Origin: Pseudoalteromonas sp. SMS1
GTDB lineage: Bacteria; Pseudomonadota; Gammaproteobacteria; Enterobacterales; Alteromonadaceae
Assembly (NCBI RefSeq): GCF_021530565.1
Contig: NZ_JAKGBI010000004.1
Coordinates: 1-64,000, forward strand
Direction of reading: 5' to 3'
DNA length: 64,000 nucleotides
The notes beneath the pieces are model-generated. The model saw only the letters and a program-made list of their open reading frames with translations, had not been told where the DNA came from and made no database searches. Shown piece by piece: positions 35,987 to 44,716 of the stretch (positions are counted from its first letter, which is position 1; every line of letters begins with the position of its first letter). The position numbers and the translations under genes are program-made.

Positions 35987-38900
35987 CTAGGCTTGCTCGG
36001 GCAACAACAAAGACACCTCCTGTTTCGGCGGTTTCCGACAAAATAACCCCAACAAAATTGGAATTAACAACAACGTGACAGCTGTTGCAAACAGCTCCCC
36101 AAACACCAATGCAACCGCCGCTGGCTTCAAATACTGCGCTTGTTCAGCTTGCTCAAACAGTAAAGGTAACAAGCCGCACACGGTCGTAACGGTGGTTAAA
36201 AATATCGCTCTAAATCGACTTGTACCCGCTTTAATTAAAGCCTCATTTAACGCCATCCCACCCCGATAAAAGTAGTTAAAACGCGTAATCAAAACGAGAG
36301 AATCATTAATCACGATCCCCGTCATTGCCATCATCCCAAACATCGACAATAAGCTGATTGGTAAGTCCATAATGTAGTGACCAAAAATTGCCCCCGCAAA
36401 CCCAAACGGAATCACAGCCATGATGATCAACGGTTGCCAATAGGATTTAAGAGGGATGGCCAATAAAATATATATAAGTACAAGAGTCATCATCATGGCT
36501 GATTTAAACCCTTTAGACACCTCGGCTATCTCTTCAAATTCGCCACCAGCTCTGATTTTTAGGCCAGGATACGTATGTTCCATATTGGCGATTTGCGATT
36601 GCAGCTTAGCAATTACCTCTTCAGGTGATTGAATCTGCCTATTTTGCCGCCAATATACATGGATAACCTCTGTTCTATCGCGCCTATAGATTGCCTCTGG
36701 TACTTGCTCAAAACTCAAGGTTGCGACATCCTCGAGCCTGACAGACTGACCCGTTGGTAAAGTCACTAAACTGGCCTTAAGTTGCTCAATATGCTGACTG
36801 TCTTTTTTTGCGTATCGAACCAAAACTTTGGTTTCTTGCCCTTGGTCGAGCAAGCGGTGCAACTCTCTTTCACCGAAGGCTTCACCTGCAAATTTGGCGA
36901 TCTGAATTTGAGTTAGTCCCAACTGTTTACCGTAATCATTAAGTGTAATCTGGATCTGTACTTGTCCTCCATCCGCATCATCATAGATATCTGACACACC
37001 AGCTTGTGCAGATAAAAGCGCTGAAAATTGCTCACTCACGCGCTTTGCTATGGCTTTTTCAGGTGCGGAAATAGACACAAATGTCCCCCCTGCGGGCGTG
37101 TCCGAGGCAGAAAACTGTACTGAATAGGCTCCTTCAATCAGCCCTGTTTGCGCGCGCCAGCTATCCGTCAGTAAAGATCCAGGCAAAGTACGCAATGCCT
37201 CGCTGCGCAATTCCACGGTTACTTCAATATCTCCATAGCCATCTGACCATGCGAGTAAATTAACAATTGGCGAAGCCGCTAAGTTATACTGCGCACTCAG
37301 TGTCTCGCCAACTTTTGCCGCCGCGTGCTCTAACTGAGAAAGGGCTTTGCCTTGCAACGGTAGTGGCGCACCATCTTGCAAAGAAACCTTGGCAGTAACG
37401 TAACGCCCAGGGATCTCTGGAAACACCGCACTGCGAATGGTACCTGTAGACCACATGCCATATGCAAGCGTCACAAAAGCGATAAAGAAAAGTAAACAGG
37501 CTACTTTGTACTTGGTCGCCAGCACCAAAACGGGTTGATAAACTCGCCATTTAAATGCATCTAGCCCTGATTGCGCATAGCCCTGCACCCGACTCATTAT
37601 TGAGCGCTTGGGCTTATTTAGATTACCTAACGAGGCTAAATGCGCAGGCAAAATAAACTTACTTTCGAGTAACGAAAACAACAAAGCTAAGATCACGACC
37701 AATGAAAAACCCGCCAGCAGCTTTGCTAATTCATTGTTTATCCAAAGCATTGGTGAAAATGCAGCAATGGTCGTCAGCGCGCCAAAGATGGTTGCTACTG
37801 AGACAGATTGCACCCCTTGAAATGCGGCTAAGCGGCCATTTTTAGTCTGTCTGCGCTTATCATGGATCGCCTCCCCAACAACGACGGCATCATCAACTAA
37901 AATGCCCAACACCAAAATAAAGCCAAATAACGTAATGTCATTGATGCTGTGCTCAGTAAGCTGCATTGCACCTAACGTGCCAAATAACGCCACCGGAATG
38001 CCTGCGCACACCCAAAAAGCAAGCTTGAGCTCTAGAAACAGCCCAAGCAAGACAATGACGATTAAAAGACCTTGCCATGCATTGTCACCCAGCCTGAACA
38101 GCTGTTCTTCTATGTATGGAGCCATGTCTGCCATCGTGTTGAGGGTCACATCCTTGGGTAATTGCGCACGCAGTTGCGCGAGTGTGTCATTGATGGCGTC
38201 ACTTACGTGTAACAAGTTGTCCTGCCGACTGGTACTCACTAGCAAAGCAATCGCATTTTCTCCATTGTTGCGCACGATCGAGCCACTTTGCGCATAATCT
38301 CGATATACATTGGCAATATCTCCGACATGAACTTTACCTGCCGCTTGAACTATCACCGGAATTTGCTTTAACTTCGCCACATCGTCAGCATAGCCATCCC
38401 CCTTCAGTACAAACCGTCCGCTCGCACTGGAAAGCTCACCACTTCGAGTTTCATTTGAAAATTGCTCAATGGCGGCAGCAAACTGTTCCAAGGTCATGCC
38501 CAGTTGCGCTAATTTTATCGGATTTGGCTCAATCACTAATTGGGGGCTGCGGCTTCCCCAATTGTCGACCCGAGAAATATCAGCATGCTTTTTAAGCGCA
38601 ACTTCAACCTGTCTCGCGATTGGTTGTAGACTGTGATCATCTCTTGGGGCTGACACAACGACAAATGCCGCTAAGTTGGTAAATGCATCTTTGGCAACTA
38701 TGGGACGCTCTGCCAACGCTGGGAAACCAACAATACTATTTACGCGATTGCGAACGTCATTGAGTAGTGCGTCAATGTCAGCGTCACTGGTTTTTCTAAT
38801 CGTGACTGTAGATAACCCAGCGGTTGATTGACTAACGATTTGTTTGACGCCAGCAATGCCGCTAATTGATTCTTCAATACGCTGTGTGATCCCCTGATCT

Positions 38901-39079
38901 ATTTGCTTGGCTGTGCCGCCAGGGTACGGTACCGTCACGGTTATACTTGAGGGCGCAATTTGTGGAAAAGACTCGACCCGTAACTGACCCAAAGCCAACA
39001 CGCCACTGACTATAATGGCAAACATCAATAGATTGGCAGCAACGCTATTGTCAATGAACCACTTTGTTAACCAACTCAT
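35987..39079 (-). CDS. RND-family efflux permease
   Basis: 1030 aa, the usual length. An inner-membrane proton/drug antiporter. TM1 is at residues 12-33; the large periplasmic porter domains (about 40-330 and 565-860) alternate with TM2-6 and TM8-12. The typical stretch GFILVLGILVDDAVVVGEA (TM4, with the proton-relay Asp pair) and GIVINDSLVLITR (TM10) are present. The start overlaps the MFP gene by four bases. It ends in a plain stop, and no outer-membrane channel gene follows, so TolC would be needed from elsewhere. Confidence 0.95.
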   Translation of the reverse strand: MSWLTKWFIDNSVAANLLMFAIIVSGVLALGQLRVESFPQIAPSSITVTVPYPGGTAKQIDQGITQRIEESISGIAGVKQIVSQSTAGLSTVTIRKTSDADIDALLNDVRNRVNSIVGFPALAERPIVAKDAFTNLAAFVVVSAPRDDHSLQPIARQVEVALKKHADISRVDNWGSRSPQLVIEPNPIKLAQLGMTLEQFAAAIEQFSNETRSGELSSASGRFVLKGDGYADDVAKLKQIPVIVQAAGKVHVGDIANVYRDYAQSGSIVRNNGENAIALLVSTSRQDNLLHVSDAINDTLAQLRAQLPKDVTLNTMADMAPYIEEQLFRLGDNAWQGLLIVIVLLGLFLELKLAFWVCAGIPVALFGTLGAMQLTEHSINDITLFGFILVLGILVDDAVVVGEAIHDKRRQTKNGRLAAFQGVQSVSVATIFGALTTIAAFSPMLWINNELAKLLAGFSLVVILALLFSLLESKFILPAHLASLGNLNKPKRSIMSRVQGYAQSGLDAFKWRVYQPVLVLATKYKVACLLFFIAFVTLAYGMWSTGTIRSAVFPEIPGRYVTAKVSLQDGAPLPLQGKALSQLEHAAAKVGETLSAQYNLAASPIVNLLAWSDGYGDIEVTVELRSEALRTLPGSLLTDSWRAQTGLIEGAYSVQFSASDTPAGGTFVSISAPEKAIAKRVSEQFSALLSAQAGVSDIYDDADGGQVQIQITLNDYGKQLGLTQIQIAKFAGEAFGERELHRLLDQGQETKVLVRYAKKDSQHIEQLKASLVTLPTGQSVRLEDVATLSFEQVPEAIYRRDRTEVIHVYWRQNRQIQSPEEVIAKLQSQIANMEHTYPGLKIRAGGEFEEIAEVSKGFKSAMMMTLVLIYILLAIPLKSYWQPLIIMAVIPFGFAGAIFGHYIMDLPISLLSMFGMMAMTGIVINDSLVLITRFNYFYRGGMALNEALIKAGTSRFRAIFLTTVTTVCGLLPLLFEQAEQAQYLKPAAVALVFGELFATAVTLLLIPILLGLFCRKPPKQEVSLLLPEQA

Positions 39080-40323
39080 TGATTTTCCTCCCTATTGGCT
39101 AACCTTAGGGACTTTGATTGTTCGGGTGAAAGCTCGGGTGAAAGCTCGGGTGAAAGCTCGGGTGAAAGCTCGGGTGAAAGCTCGGGTGAAAGCTCGGGTG
39201 AAAGCTCGGGTGAAAGCTCCGGTGAAACCGTCGCCCCTTCTAACATCGACAACAATGGATATGTCACGATGTGCCGAGCTATGTTCCCAGCGCCTTTAAA
39301 ACGGACAAATACATGCTGTTCATGTTCAGATAACACTTCAACGGCTTCTTTTCGCAAGGTATTTTTAGCACTTACGGTCCAAACAAACCCGTCCCGTGTG
39401 AGCGCACTGTGCGTGATTTGAAATGCAGTCGGCTCAGACGCCAATTGAATATTTACCTGCACAGGTTGATTTGGCATCAGAGCAGCGACTGTTTGATATG
39501 GGTTTGTGACCTTTAAAACCAGTTGTCGCTGTCGGGTATTTATGTCTATATTGGGTGCAATATATCTCACGTCTGCAGGCCACTGTTTACCAGCGCGGTC
39601 TTCAATGAGAATGGTGGCTTGTTGCGATTCAAGTTGTGGCAATATTTTTTGCCACACAGGCTCAGATACAGGCACTAATACATCCATACTGGCACTGCTG
39701 GCTATTTCAAACAAGCTTTCTCCTGCACTTATCCAATCACCTGGGCTGGCAGCTCTTGACAAAATAACCGCATCAAAAGGCGCTGTAACCTGCGCTTCTT
39801 GGATCAATTTGTTGGTACTTTGCAGCGCCATGCGTGCCTGTGCTAAATCAGACTCAGCGGCTGCAACTTGCGGTTCTCTTTTGGCATATCGACTTTGATT
39901 GTGTGGTGACAGCATGCTCAGTGCGACAGACTGTTCATGCAATTGCTGCTCAAGCGCAAGCTCAGCATGGCGCAAGCGACTTTGTGCTTGTGCTAGCTCA
40001 TAAGCTAGGTGCGTCATATCCAGCTTAGCCAAAGGTGTGCCTTGTGGCACCAATGCCCCTGGTTCCAAAGCAGTTTCAAGCCAAGCAAGCTGCCCATTGC
40101 TAGACACCCGCAACTGTGTCACATCTCGAGCACGCGTATTACCAAGCAAGGTGATACGTGGCTGATGTGACACAGGGCTTACTACCTCAATCGTTACAGG
40201 CTGCTTTGGAGGCTCTTTAAATTGCCCCTCAGGCTCAATAACCGTCAGCTCTTCCACAATAACAAGCGCGATAAACACAGAGAGCACGCCAACCCCTATC
40301 GCCAACATATTTTTATACTTCAT
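39076..40323 (-). CDS. RND membrane-fusion protein (HlyD type) with an SPEL tandem-repeat tail
   Basis: 415 aa. TM anchor at residues 7-25 (AIGVGVLSVFIALVIV), then the lipoyl/barrel-sandwich halves, alpha-helical hairpin (about 95-170) and beta-barrel domains of periplasmic adaptors. The last 55 residues contain eight SPEL units and one SPEQ, ahead of the short end SKSLRLANREENQ, unlike normal adaptor tails. The gene overlaps the RND gene by four bases and the ABC-like gene by 11, so it is in one operon with both. Confidence 0.93.
   Translation of the reverse strand: MKYKNMLAIGVGVLSVFIALVIVEELTVIEPEGQFKEPPKQPVTIEVVSPVSHQPRITLLGNTRARDVTQLRVSSNGQLAWLETALEPGALVPQGTPLAKLDMTHLAYELAQAQSRLRHAELALEQQLHEQSVALSMLSPHNQSRYAKREPQVAAAESDLAQARMALQSTNKLIQEAQVTAPFDAVILSRAASPGDWISAGESLFEIASSASMDVLVPVSEPVWQKILPQLESQQATILIEDRAGKQWPADVRYIAPNIDINTRQRQLVLKVTNPYQTVAALMPNQPVQVNIQLASEPTAFQITHSALTRDGFVWTVSAKNTLRKEAVEVLSEHEQHVFVRFKGAGNIARHIVTYPLLSMLEGATVSPELSPELSPELSPELSPELSPELSPELSPELSPEQSKSLRLANREENQ
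39122..39226 (-). repeat. 12-bp tandem repeat inside the adaptor gene
   Basis: Nine units of TCGGGTGAAAGC (plus-strand reading; the last one carries one change) encode the SPEL/SPEQ repeats at the C-terminus of the adaptor. They are in frame, so copy-number changes would alter tail length without frameshift. The exact identity of the units suggests recent expansion. Confidence 0.95.
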
Positions 40324-41200
40324 AACTGCCTTCCTTAGTTAGTTGCGATTCATCATCGCGGTTCAGTCGCTGTGTGATTTCGCTCAGTCGCGATAAAATC
40401 TGTAAAGTAACCGGTAACATAATGGCGGTATCCACAAATTCGAGGGAGTAAGTCAGAATTGAGAACACTTCTCCAGTACTCGGGCTTGGCAGTATATTGA
40501 CAAGCCATAAGTTGCATAGCACGGACAAAAACAACAGCGAAAAAATAAAGCCATAGACCAACGCTTCAGTATCTGACAATGCAATTTCGTGCTTTTTCAG
40601 CTTTTCTAGGTGCGCACTAATCGCGGCGAAAGGTTTGCCGCTGAGCACCTTCACTTGTTGTTCAGTTTGATCATTCAATTTACGATTCAGATGCTTAAAG
40701 GTATTGTGACAACATGCGTAAACTACCAACATGCCGCAGCTAGAAACCAACACGCTCATCGCAAAATAAGCATGAAACGTGGCTAATATGATGATGATCG
40801 ATATCAGCTGAATCGCTGCTGTCATTAAAGCGGGTAAGTCGTTTTCTAAAAAGTCCACCAGCTCTCGAGACATGGTGAGACGCGCGCTTTTTGCAGAGAC
40901 ATCTGCGGCTCTTAAGTTATGCGCAACTCTTTCAGCGAGTTTAACTCTAATCCCACCATAGACTCTTGTGTCATAAAAGCGGCGCAGCACACTGATAACC
41001 ACCAAGCCAAACAAACTGATCGCAAAGCCAAACAATGGCGCGGTTTCCTGTGCCAGCACGCCATCAATCGCATAGCCAATAAACAGCGGTAAGAGAATAA
41101 GAAGCACGTTCTCTATGATCACCATTGACCAGGTAATCGCAATTTTGAATGGGCTTAATTTCACAATGGACCACAATGAAATCGCGTTAAAGTTGGACAT
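40313..41200 (-). CDS. ABC-transporter-like six-TM protein without an ATPase domain
   Basis: 295 aa. Six hydrophobic helices in the ABC exporter pattern (e.g. SMVIIENVLLILLPLFIGYAID near residue 25, FGLVVISVLRRFYDTRVYGGI near 70). It ends about residue 295 without any Walker A or signature motif, so no nucleotide-binding domain is encoded. The protein is of the ABC six-TM-domain-only type. It is the first gene of the operon with the adaptor and RND permease. A role as export channel would need an ATPase from elsewhere or a non-ATP mechanism. Confidence 0.8.
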   Translation of the reverse strand: MSNFNAISLWSIVKLSPFKIAITWSMVIIENVLLILLPLFIGYAIDGVLAQETAPLFGFAISLFGLVVISVLRRFYDTRVYGGIRVKLAERVAHNLRAADVSAKSARLTMSRELVDFLENDLPALMTAAIQLISIIIILATFHAYFAMSVLVSSCGMLVVYACCHNTFKHLNRKLNDQTEQQVKVLSGKPFAAISAHLEKLKKHEIALSDTEALVYGFIFSLLFLSVLCNLWLVNILPSPSTGEVFSILTYSLEFVDTAIMLPVTLQILSRLSEITQRLNRDDESQLTKEGSYEV

Positions 41201-41370
41201 ATCAGACTCCTAAATACAGCTAGGCGTGAAGTATCGCCAATAATGAACTGTAAAAAGTGTCCTAGATTGCTGTTTTAAACGTGATGGAAGAAATTAAAAA
41301 GGTGTGTAGGGTATTGCGCAGAATATACTGTTAATGTGCCTGCCATACTCTGACAGACACAATGCGTACC

Positions 41371-42441
41371 TTATGCTTTGTCGGTTGCCGACTGCTGCAC
41401 TGCCGCCGCAGTTTCAATTAAATTAAAAGACGCGCCTTGGCGGCCATGTACAAAGACAAGGCAGCCCTGCCAACTTTGTGGAATATTCCACTGAATACCT
41501 TGTGTGATTTCATACACAGAGTACTGATTCGCGCATCGTACTTCCAAAGAAGTTAAATCACCTTGAATATTTGCAATCGTAAATGCGTTTCTCACTAGCT
41601 CATGACGCCACAATGCATGCTCAGAGATCTTTCCTTGCACCCAGATTGGTCTATTCTTATCATCGATCAGCGCCTGAACTTTATCAATATACGGAAAAAG
41701 CTCTTTCGTATACGCTTCAGCGCCTCGGGTCTCTGACAACATTTCAAACGTTCGTGCCGCGCTTTTTAGCTTATTTTGATCGAGCTTCAACGCAATAGCA
41801 CGTGCAACAGAAGCGACAAACACCTCTCTTTTCATATAGTCTTTGCCTTGGTGAATAAAGTTATCAAGCGCATGTAACTCTTTAACTTGATCACCTACTT
41901 TGTTGTAGTACCGAGATTTTGCGAACCAAAAGTAACTGTCTTCGGTAAAATTACCTAAATTAAGCGCACGCAGTTCAGTTATCTGTTGCGGCACATTTTC
42001 AAGTGCGTCGTTTTCTATATCCGTGACCAATTTTTTATAACGTGTTAAAAACTTACGAGACACGCCTTTATCAGCTTGGTGCAACCGAAAGTCTAATTGT
42101 ATTTGGTTTTGACACTGTTTTACTGGTTTTTTATTTTGTGTCGCAGGGCTAAACTCCCAAGATTTCACCGCCCGTAATGCGGCTTTTTCGAACGACGCAA
42201 TACCTGATGAGTTCTCAACAACAGCCGACTCAACTTCGCCTTTTTCATTTACGACATAGCTTACCTGTACCCACCCTTCTTGACCTTTTCTCGCCGCATT
42301 GGCTGGATATCTGGGCGACGTCCTTTTAATGGGTATGGCATTTTTTATGGTTTCTATGTGGTAGTCATCGGTATTAATATCAATTGCAGGTGATGCTTGA
42401 GATGACGCCACAGTGAGTAGCATCGCAGAGATAAAGCTCAT
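41371..42441 (-). CDS. TonB-domain protein with helical repeat tail
   Basis: 356 aa. Signal peptide to about residue 17, then a TonB C-terminal-like domain near the N-terminus (residues 33-115: IPIKRTSPRYPANAARKGQEG, YVVNEKGEVESAVV, AALRAVKSWEFSPATQ). The rest is helical, TPR-like, with a small beta-rich end. The TonB-type domain is first here, not at the C-terminus as in true TonB, and there is no TM anchor of the usual type; it is probably a periplasmic protein. It may act with a TonB receptor, but none is adjacent. Confidence 0.8.
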   Translation of the reverse strand: MSFISAMLLTVASSQASPAIDINTDDYHIETIKNAIPIKRTSPRYPANAARKGQEGWVQVSYVVNEKGEVESAVVENSSGIASFEKAALRAVKSWEFSPATQNKKPVKQCQNQIQLDFRLHQADKGVSRKFLTRYKKLVTDIENDALENVPQQITELRALNLGNFTEDSYFWFAKSRYYNKVGDQVKELHALDNFIHQGKDYMKREVFVASVARAIALKLDQNKLKSAARTFEMLSETRGAEAYTKELFPYIDKVQALIDDKNRPIWVQGKISEHALWRHELVRNAFTIANIQGDLTSLEVRCANQYSVYEITQGIQWNIPQSWQGCLVFVHGRQGASFNLIETAAAVQQSATDKA

Positions 42442-42804
42442 ATTTTTCCTTTTTCTATATTCAAAAACCCACTGCCCACACAGTAAAAGTACATATCCGC
42501 TGGCGGGTCCTTGAAGCCCCTTTAATCAAAAACCAGTAAATCAGACTCGATTTCTTTAACCCAAAGGGAGCGTAACAGATTCACTGATATTTTCTCATAT
42601 TACATAATCGAAAATAAACCTAAAATGAACCTATTTTAGGAAAACCAGAGTAAGAAGCCTTAAACACTCAATCCGCATGACAATATTTCAATCGCTTTTC
42701 ATGACTGAACCATTTAGCCTTATCAAAGCCAACATTAAATTTACAAAAAATTAAACATCAATACATCGCAGTCTGTCAAAGACACTGAACTAAAAGGACA
42801 CATT
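42442..42804. other. Divergent intergenic region with a palindrome
   Basis: The region holds the promoters of the TonB-domain gene and the Cys-rich peptide gene. CCTAAAAT-GAACCT-ATTTTAGG (42619-42640) is an 8-bp perfect inverted repeat and a possible operator. No other gene seen. Confidence 0.45.
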
Positions 42805-42978
42805 ATGACGTTATCACTAGACAAAAAGCGTATAAAAAACCTAAGTAAAAGCAAACATGCTCTGCCTCCTGCACAGACACCTCAAATAGCGGGCGGATGC
42901 AACTCAGCACCCGGCCAATGTTTCGGAGGCACAGCCGCATGTTGTTCTCAAGGTACTTGCAGGTCTCGTTACTGTTAA
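42805..42978 (+). CDS. Double-glycine leader peptide with a six-cysteine, knottin-like core
   Basis: 57 aa, unannotated because it is short. ATG 42805 has AAAGGA 8 bases upstream. Residues 1-31 form a basic leader (MTLSLDKKRIKNLSKSKHAL, then PPAQTPQIAGG) ending in Gly-Gly, the usual cleavage point of C39-type peptidases. The 26-residue core begins and ends with Cys and has the spacing C-x6-C-x6-C-C-x4-C-x4-C, followed at once by the stop. This is the C-C-CC-C-C arrangement of inhibitor cystine knots, such as the framework VI/VII conotoxins. No modifying enzyme lies next door; disulfides could form in the periplasm. Leader-bearing peptides of this type are known in marine gammaproteobacteria (recalled), but I cannot assign a function: a bacteriocin, toxin or signal are all possible. 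Confidence 0.75.
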   Translation: MTLSLDKKRIKNLSKSKHALPPAQTPQIAGGCNSAPGQCFGGTAACCSQGTCRSRYC

Positions 42979-42984
42979 CCAACT

Positions 42985-43011
42985 TGATATGGCAGTGTTT
43001 GCGGCCATATC
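42985..43011 (+). terminator. Hairpin after the Cys-rich peptide gene
   Basis: GATATGGC...GCCATATC, an 8-bp perfect inverted repeat 6 bases beyond the stop, with no T-run. The remaining 265 bases to the protease show no gene. Confidence 0.45.
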
Positions 43012-43276
43012 TCACAACCAAAAGCCACTATGTGGCCTAAACGAATGGGCGAACATTTAAAGTTGCACAGCAATCTGTCAAGGCATATCACTCAACGCCC
43101 CTTCACTCATTTGCAAGCTCGCAAAGGCCCCATCTCATCGCGTCTGTAATGTCACGTTTGCATGTCGTCAAAACGAATGTTGCAACGGGTTTCGCCGATT
43201 TTTGTTGGCAAGTACAATGGCGGCCATCAACGTTGACAAGCCTAATTTTTACATGCTTGTTTGCATAAAAAACAAC

Positions 43277-44125
43277 TTATAGATCACCTTCTGATGACCA
43301 ATTTATTTGCTCACAGATACTCTGCAAATTGCTTTGTGTTAAGCCAGCTGGTAAATAGACGGTCGGTAATTTAGGCAAACTGTACTTAGCCACATCTTCA
43401 CCCGCCATAATTTGATCAATCCATGTGTTAAAAAATGAAATACGCGTATAGATTTCTGTGATGCCATATTTTCCAATGCCAGCGCCTTCAAATCGCGAAC
43501 TTACACCTAACAGATACACTGCGTCAGCGTCACGAACATACGCTGGGCCGCCGCTGTCCCCACCTCCGGAAACGCCTTCTAGTGGTAGTGCATCTTTCTC
43601 TTTGTCAAACTTAAATTTAATAAGCGGACCTTGTACCTCAGATACTTTATTGTGGGCTTTGCGAAGCACTTGTTGGTTGTCGTAACTGTTTACGGTTTCT
43701 CCAGTCAGGCCGTTACCTGTGCCGCCAATACCGATAAACCACAAGGTCTTGCCTAGTTCGTCAGACTGTTTATACCGCTTTGCAGGCGTTACATCCTCAA
43801 CGGCACTTACTAATTCAACCAATGCAATATCGTGGCTTTTGCCAGGTTGATACTGCTTATGAACATACGTATTTTTCACTTTTCGTAGCTGATTGCCCAC
43901 TTTTACATAGCGGTTGGGCGTGACGCAAAATGTCGCATGCGCAGCAGTTACAATCCACTCGGGTTCAATCAAAGTACCGTGCGCACCATCAAAATAAAAA
44001 GTTGCCAGTGGCGCAAACTCCTTGCTGTTTGCAAGATAATGGGCTGGCTCGACATCGTGTCGAGTAACAATCGCTTGGGCAGACGTACTTAATATGCCGA
44101 TAGCAACAACACATAATTTCAACAT
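43277..44125 (-). CDS. Secreted trypsin-like serine protease (S1)
   Basis: 282 aa. Signal peptide MLKLCVVAIGILSTSAQA. The catalytic triad is complete: His in IVTAAHATF, Asp in SHDIALVEL and Ser in GGGDSGGPAYV. Four Cys occur (e.g. FCVTPN and the final SICEQINW). The mature protease begins near IVTRHDVEPAH. It might process secreted peptides, including the Cys-rich peptide 300 bases away, but that is only a neighbourhood suggestion. Convergent with the peptide gene. Confidence 0.92.
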   Translation of the reverse strand: MLKLCVVAIGILSTSAQAIVTRHDVEPAHYLANSKEFAPLATFYFDGAHGTLIEPEWIVTAAHATFCVTPNRYVKVGNQLRKVKNTYVHKQYQPGKSHDIALVELVSAVEDVTPAKRYKQSDELGKTLWFIGIGGTGNGLTGETVNSYDNQQVLRKAHNKVSEVQGPLIKFKFDKEKDALPLEGVSGGGDSGGPAYVRDADAVYLLGVSSRFEGAGIGKYGITEIYTRISFFNTWIDQIMAGEDVAKYSLPKLPTVYLPAGLTQSNLQSICEQINWSSEGDL

Positions 44126-44716
44126 AAACTGTTCTTATTGAGGCTGAGTTAGCGGGTTGATTTGAGTATAAATTGTGTACCATATTTAAAGTCTTATGAA
44201 AACGCATATTTACGCTCTTTTACTCATACCAAACTACTGGAGCTCGCGCATATTACTCAGCTCAAATTCGGTTTGTTGCAAATATTTAGACAAACCAATT
44301 AATGCATAATACACACCAATAAGGGGGCCAAATGTAATAATTTAGCTGCATAAAGAATGGCAGTTCAGAAAGAATAACCGTGGAAAAACACCATAGAGTC
44401 TGAAAATAATCTATTCCCCTCCCATTGAATCACACTAAAAATCCAGAGAAAACCATAACAAACCTAAACCTTCTACACCTGTCCACACTACAGATAATTG
44501 CGTTTTTGGCAATTGAAAACACATCTCGCTGCAATATTAGCACTTGCCTAATTAAATTTAATGTATATTGTATACAATTATCACTGGGAAGTTTGAGCGC
44601 ATATTTATCAGCTCTTTATGCAAAACAATTCGAAATTTAGATTCAAAAAAATGTTTTGCATACATCTTAGGTGATACAGAAATACAATAATAATCAGTGG
44701 TAAAAAGGGGAATACC
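44126..44716. other. Non-coding stretch upstream of the TonB receptor
   Basis: AT-rich, about 590 bases, between the protease start and the receptor start, so it holds two divergent promoters. Short open frames exist, but none has a ribosome site or protein-like composition. Nothing else found. Confidence 0.45.

Noticed and set aside
39122..39226. CRISPR-like array
   Set aside because: The units are 12 bp, contiguous, and in frame inside a gene; there are no spacers.
39015..39421. Two plus-strand frames of SGES or RVKA repeats over the 12-bp repeat
   Set aside because: They are shadows of the SPEL repeat in the adaptor gene on the other strand; no ribosome site and composition dictated by the repeat.
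42803..43021. 72-residue minus-strand frame over the Cys-rich peptide
   Set aside because: The plus-strand peptide has the ribosome site, leader and cysteine pattern; the minus frame has none of these.
43277..44125. Trypsin-like protease as dedicated processing enzyme of the Cys-rich peptide
   Set aside because: Double-glycine leaders are cut by C39 peptidases; this S1 protease has no known link, and proximity alone is weak.
44425..44640. 71-residue plus-strand frame upstream of the second TonB receptor
   Set aside because: No ribosome site, no recognisable sequence, and it overlaps the promoter region.
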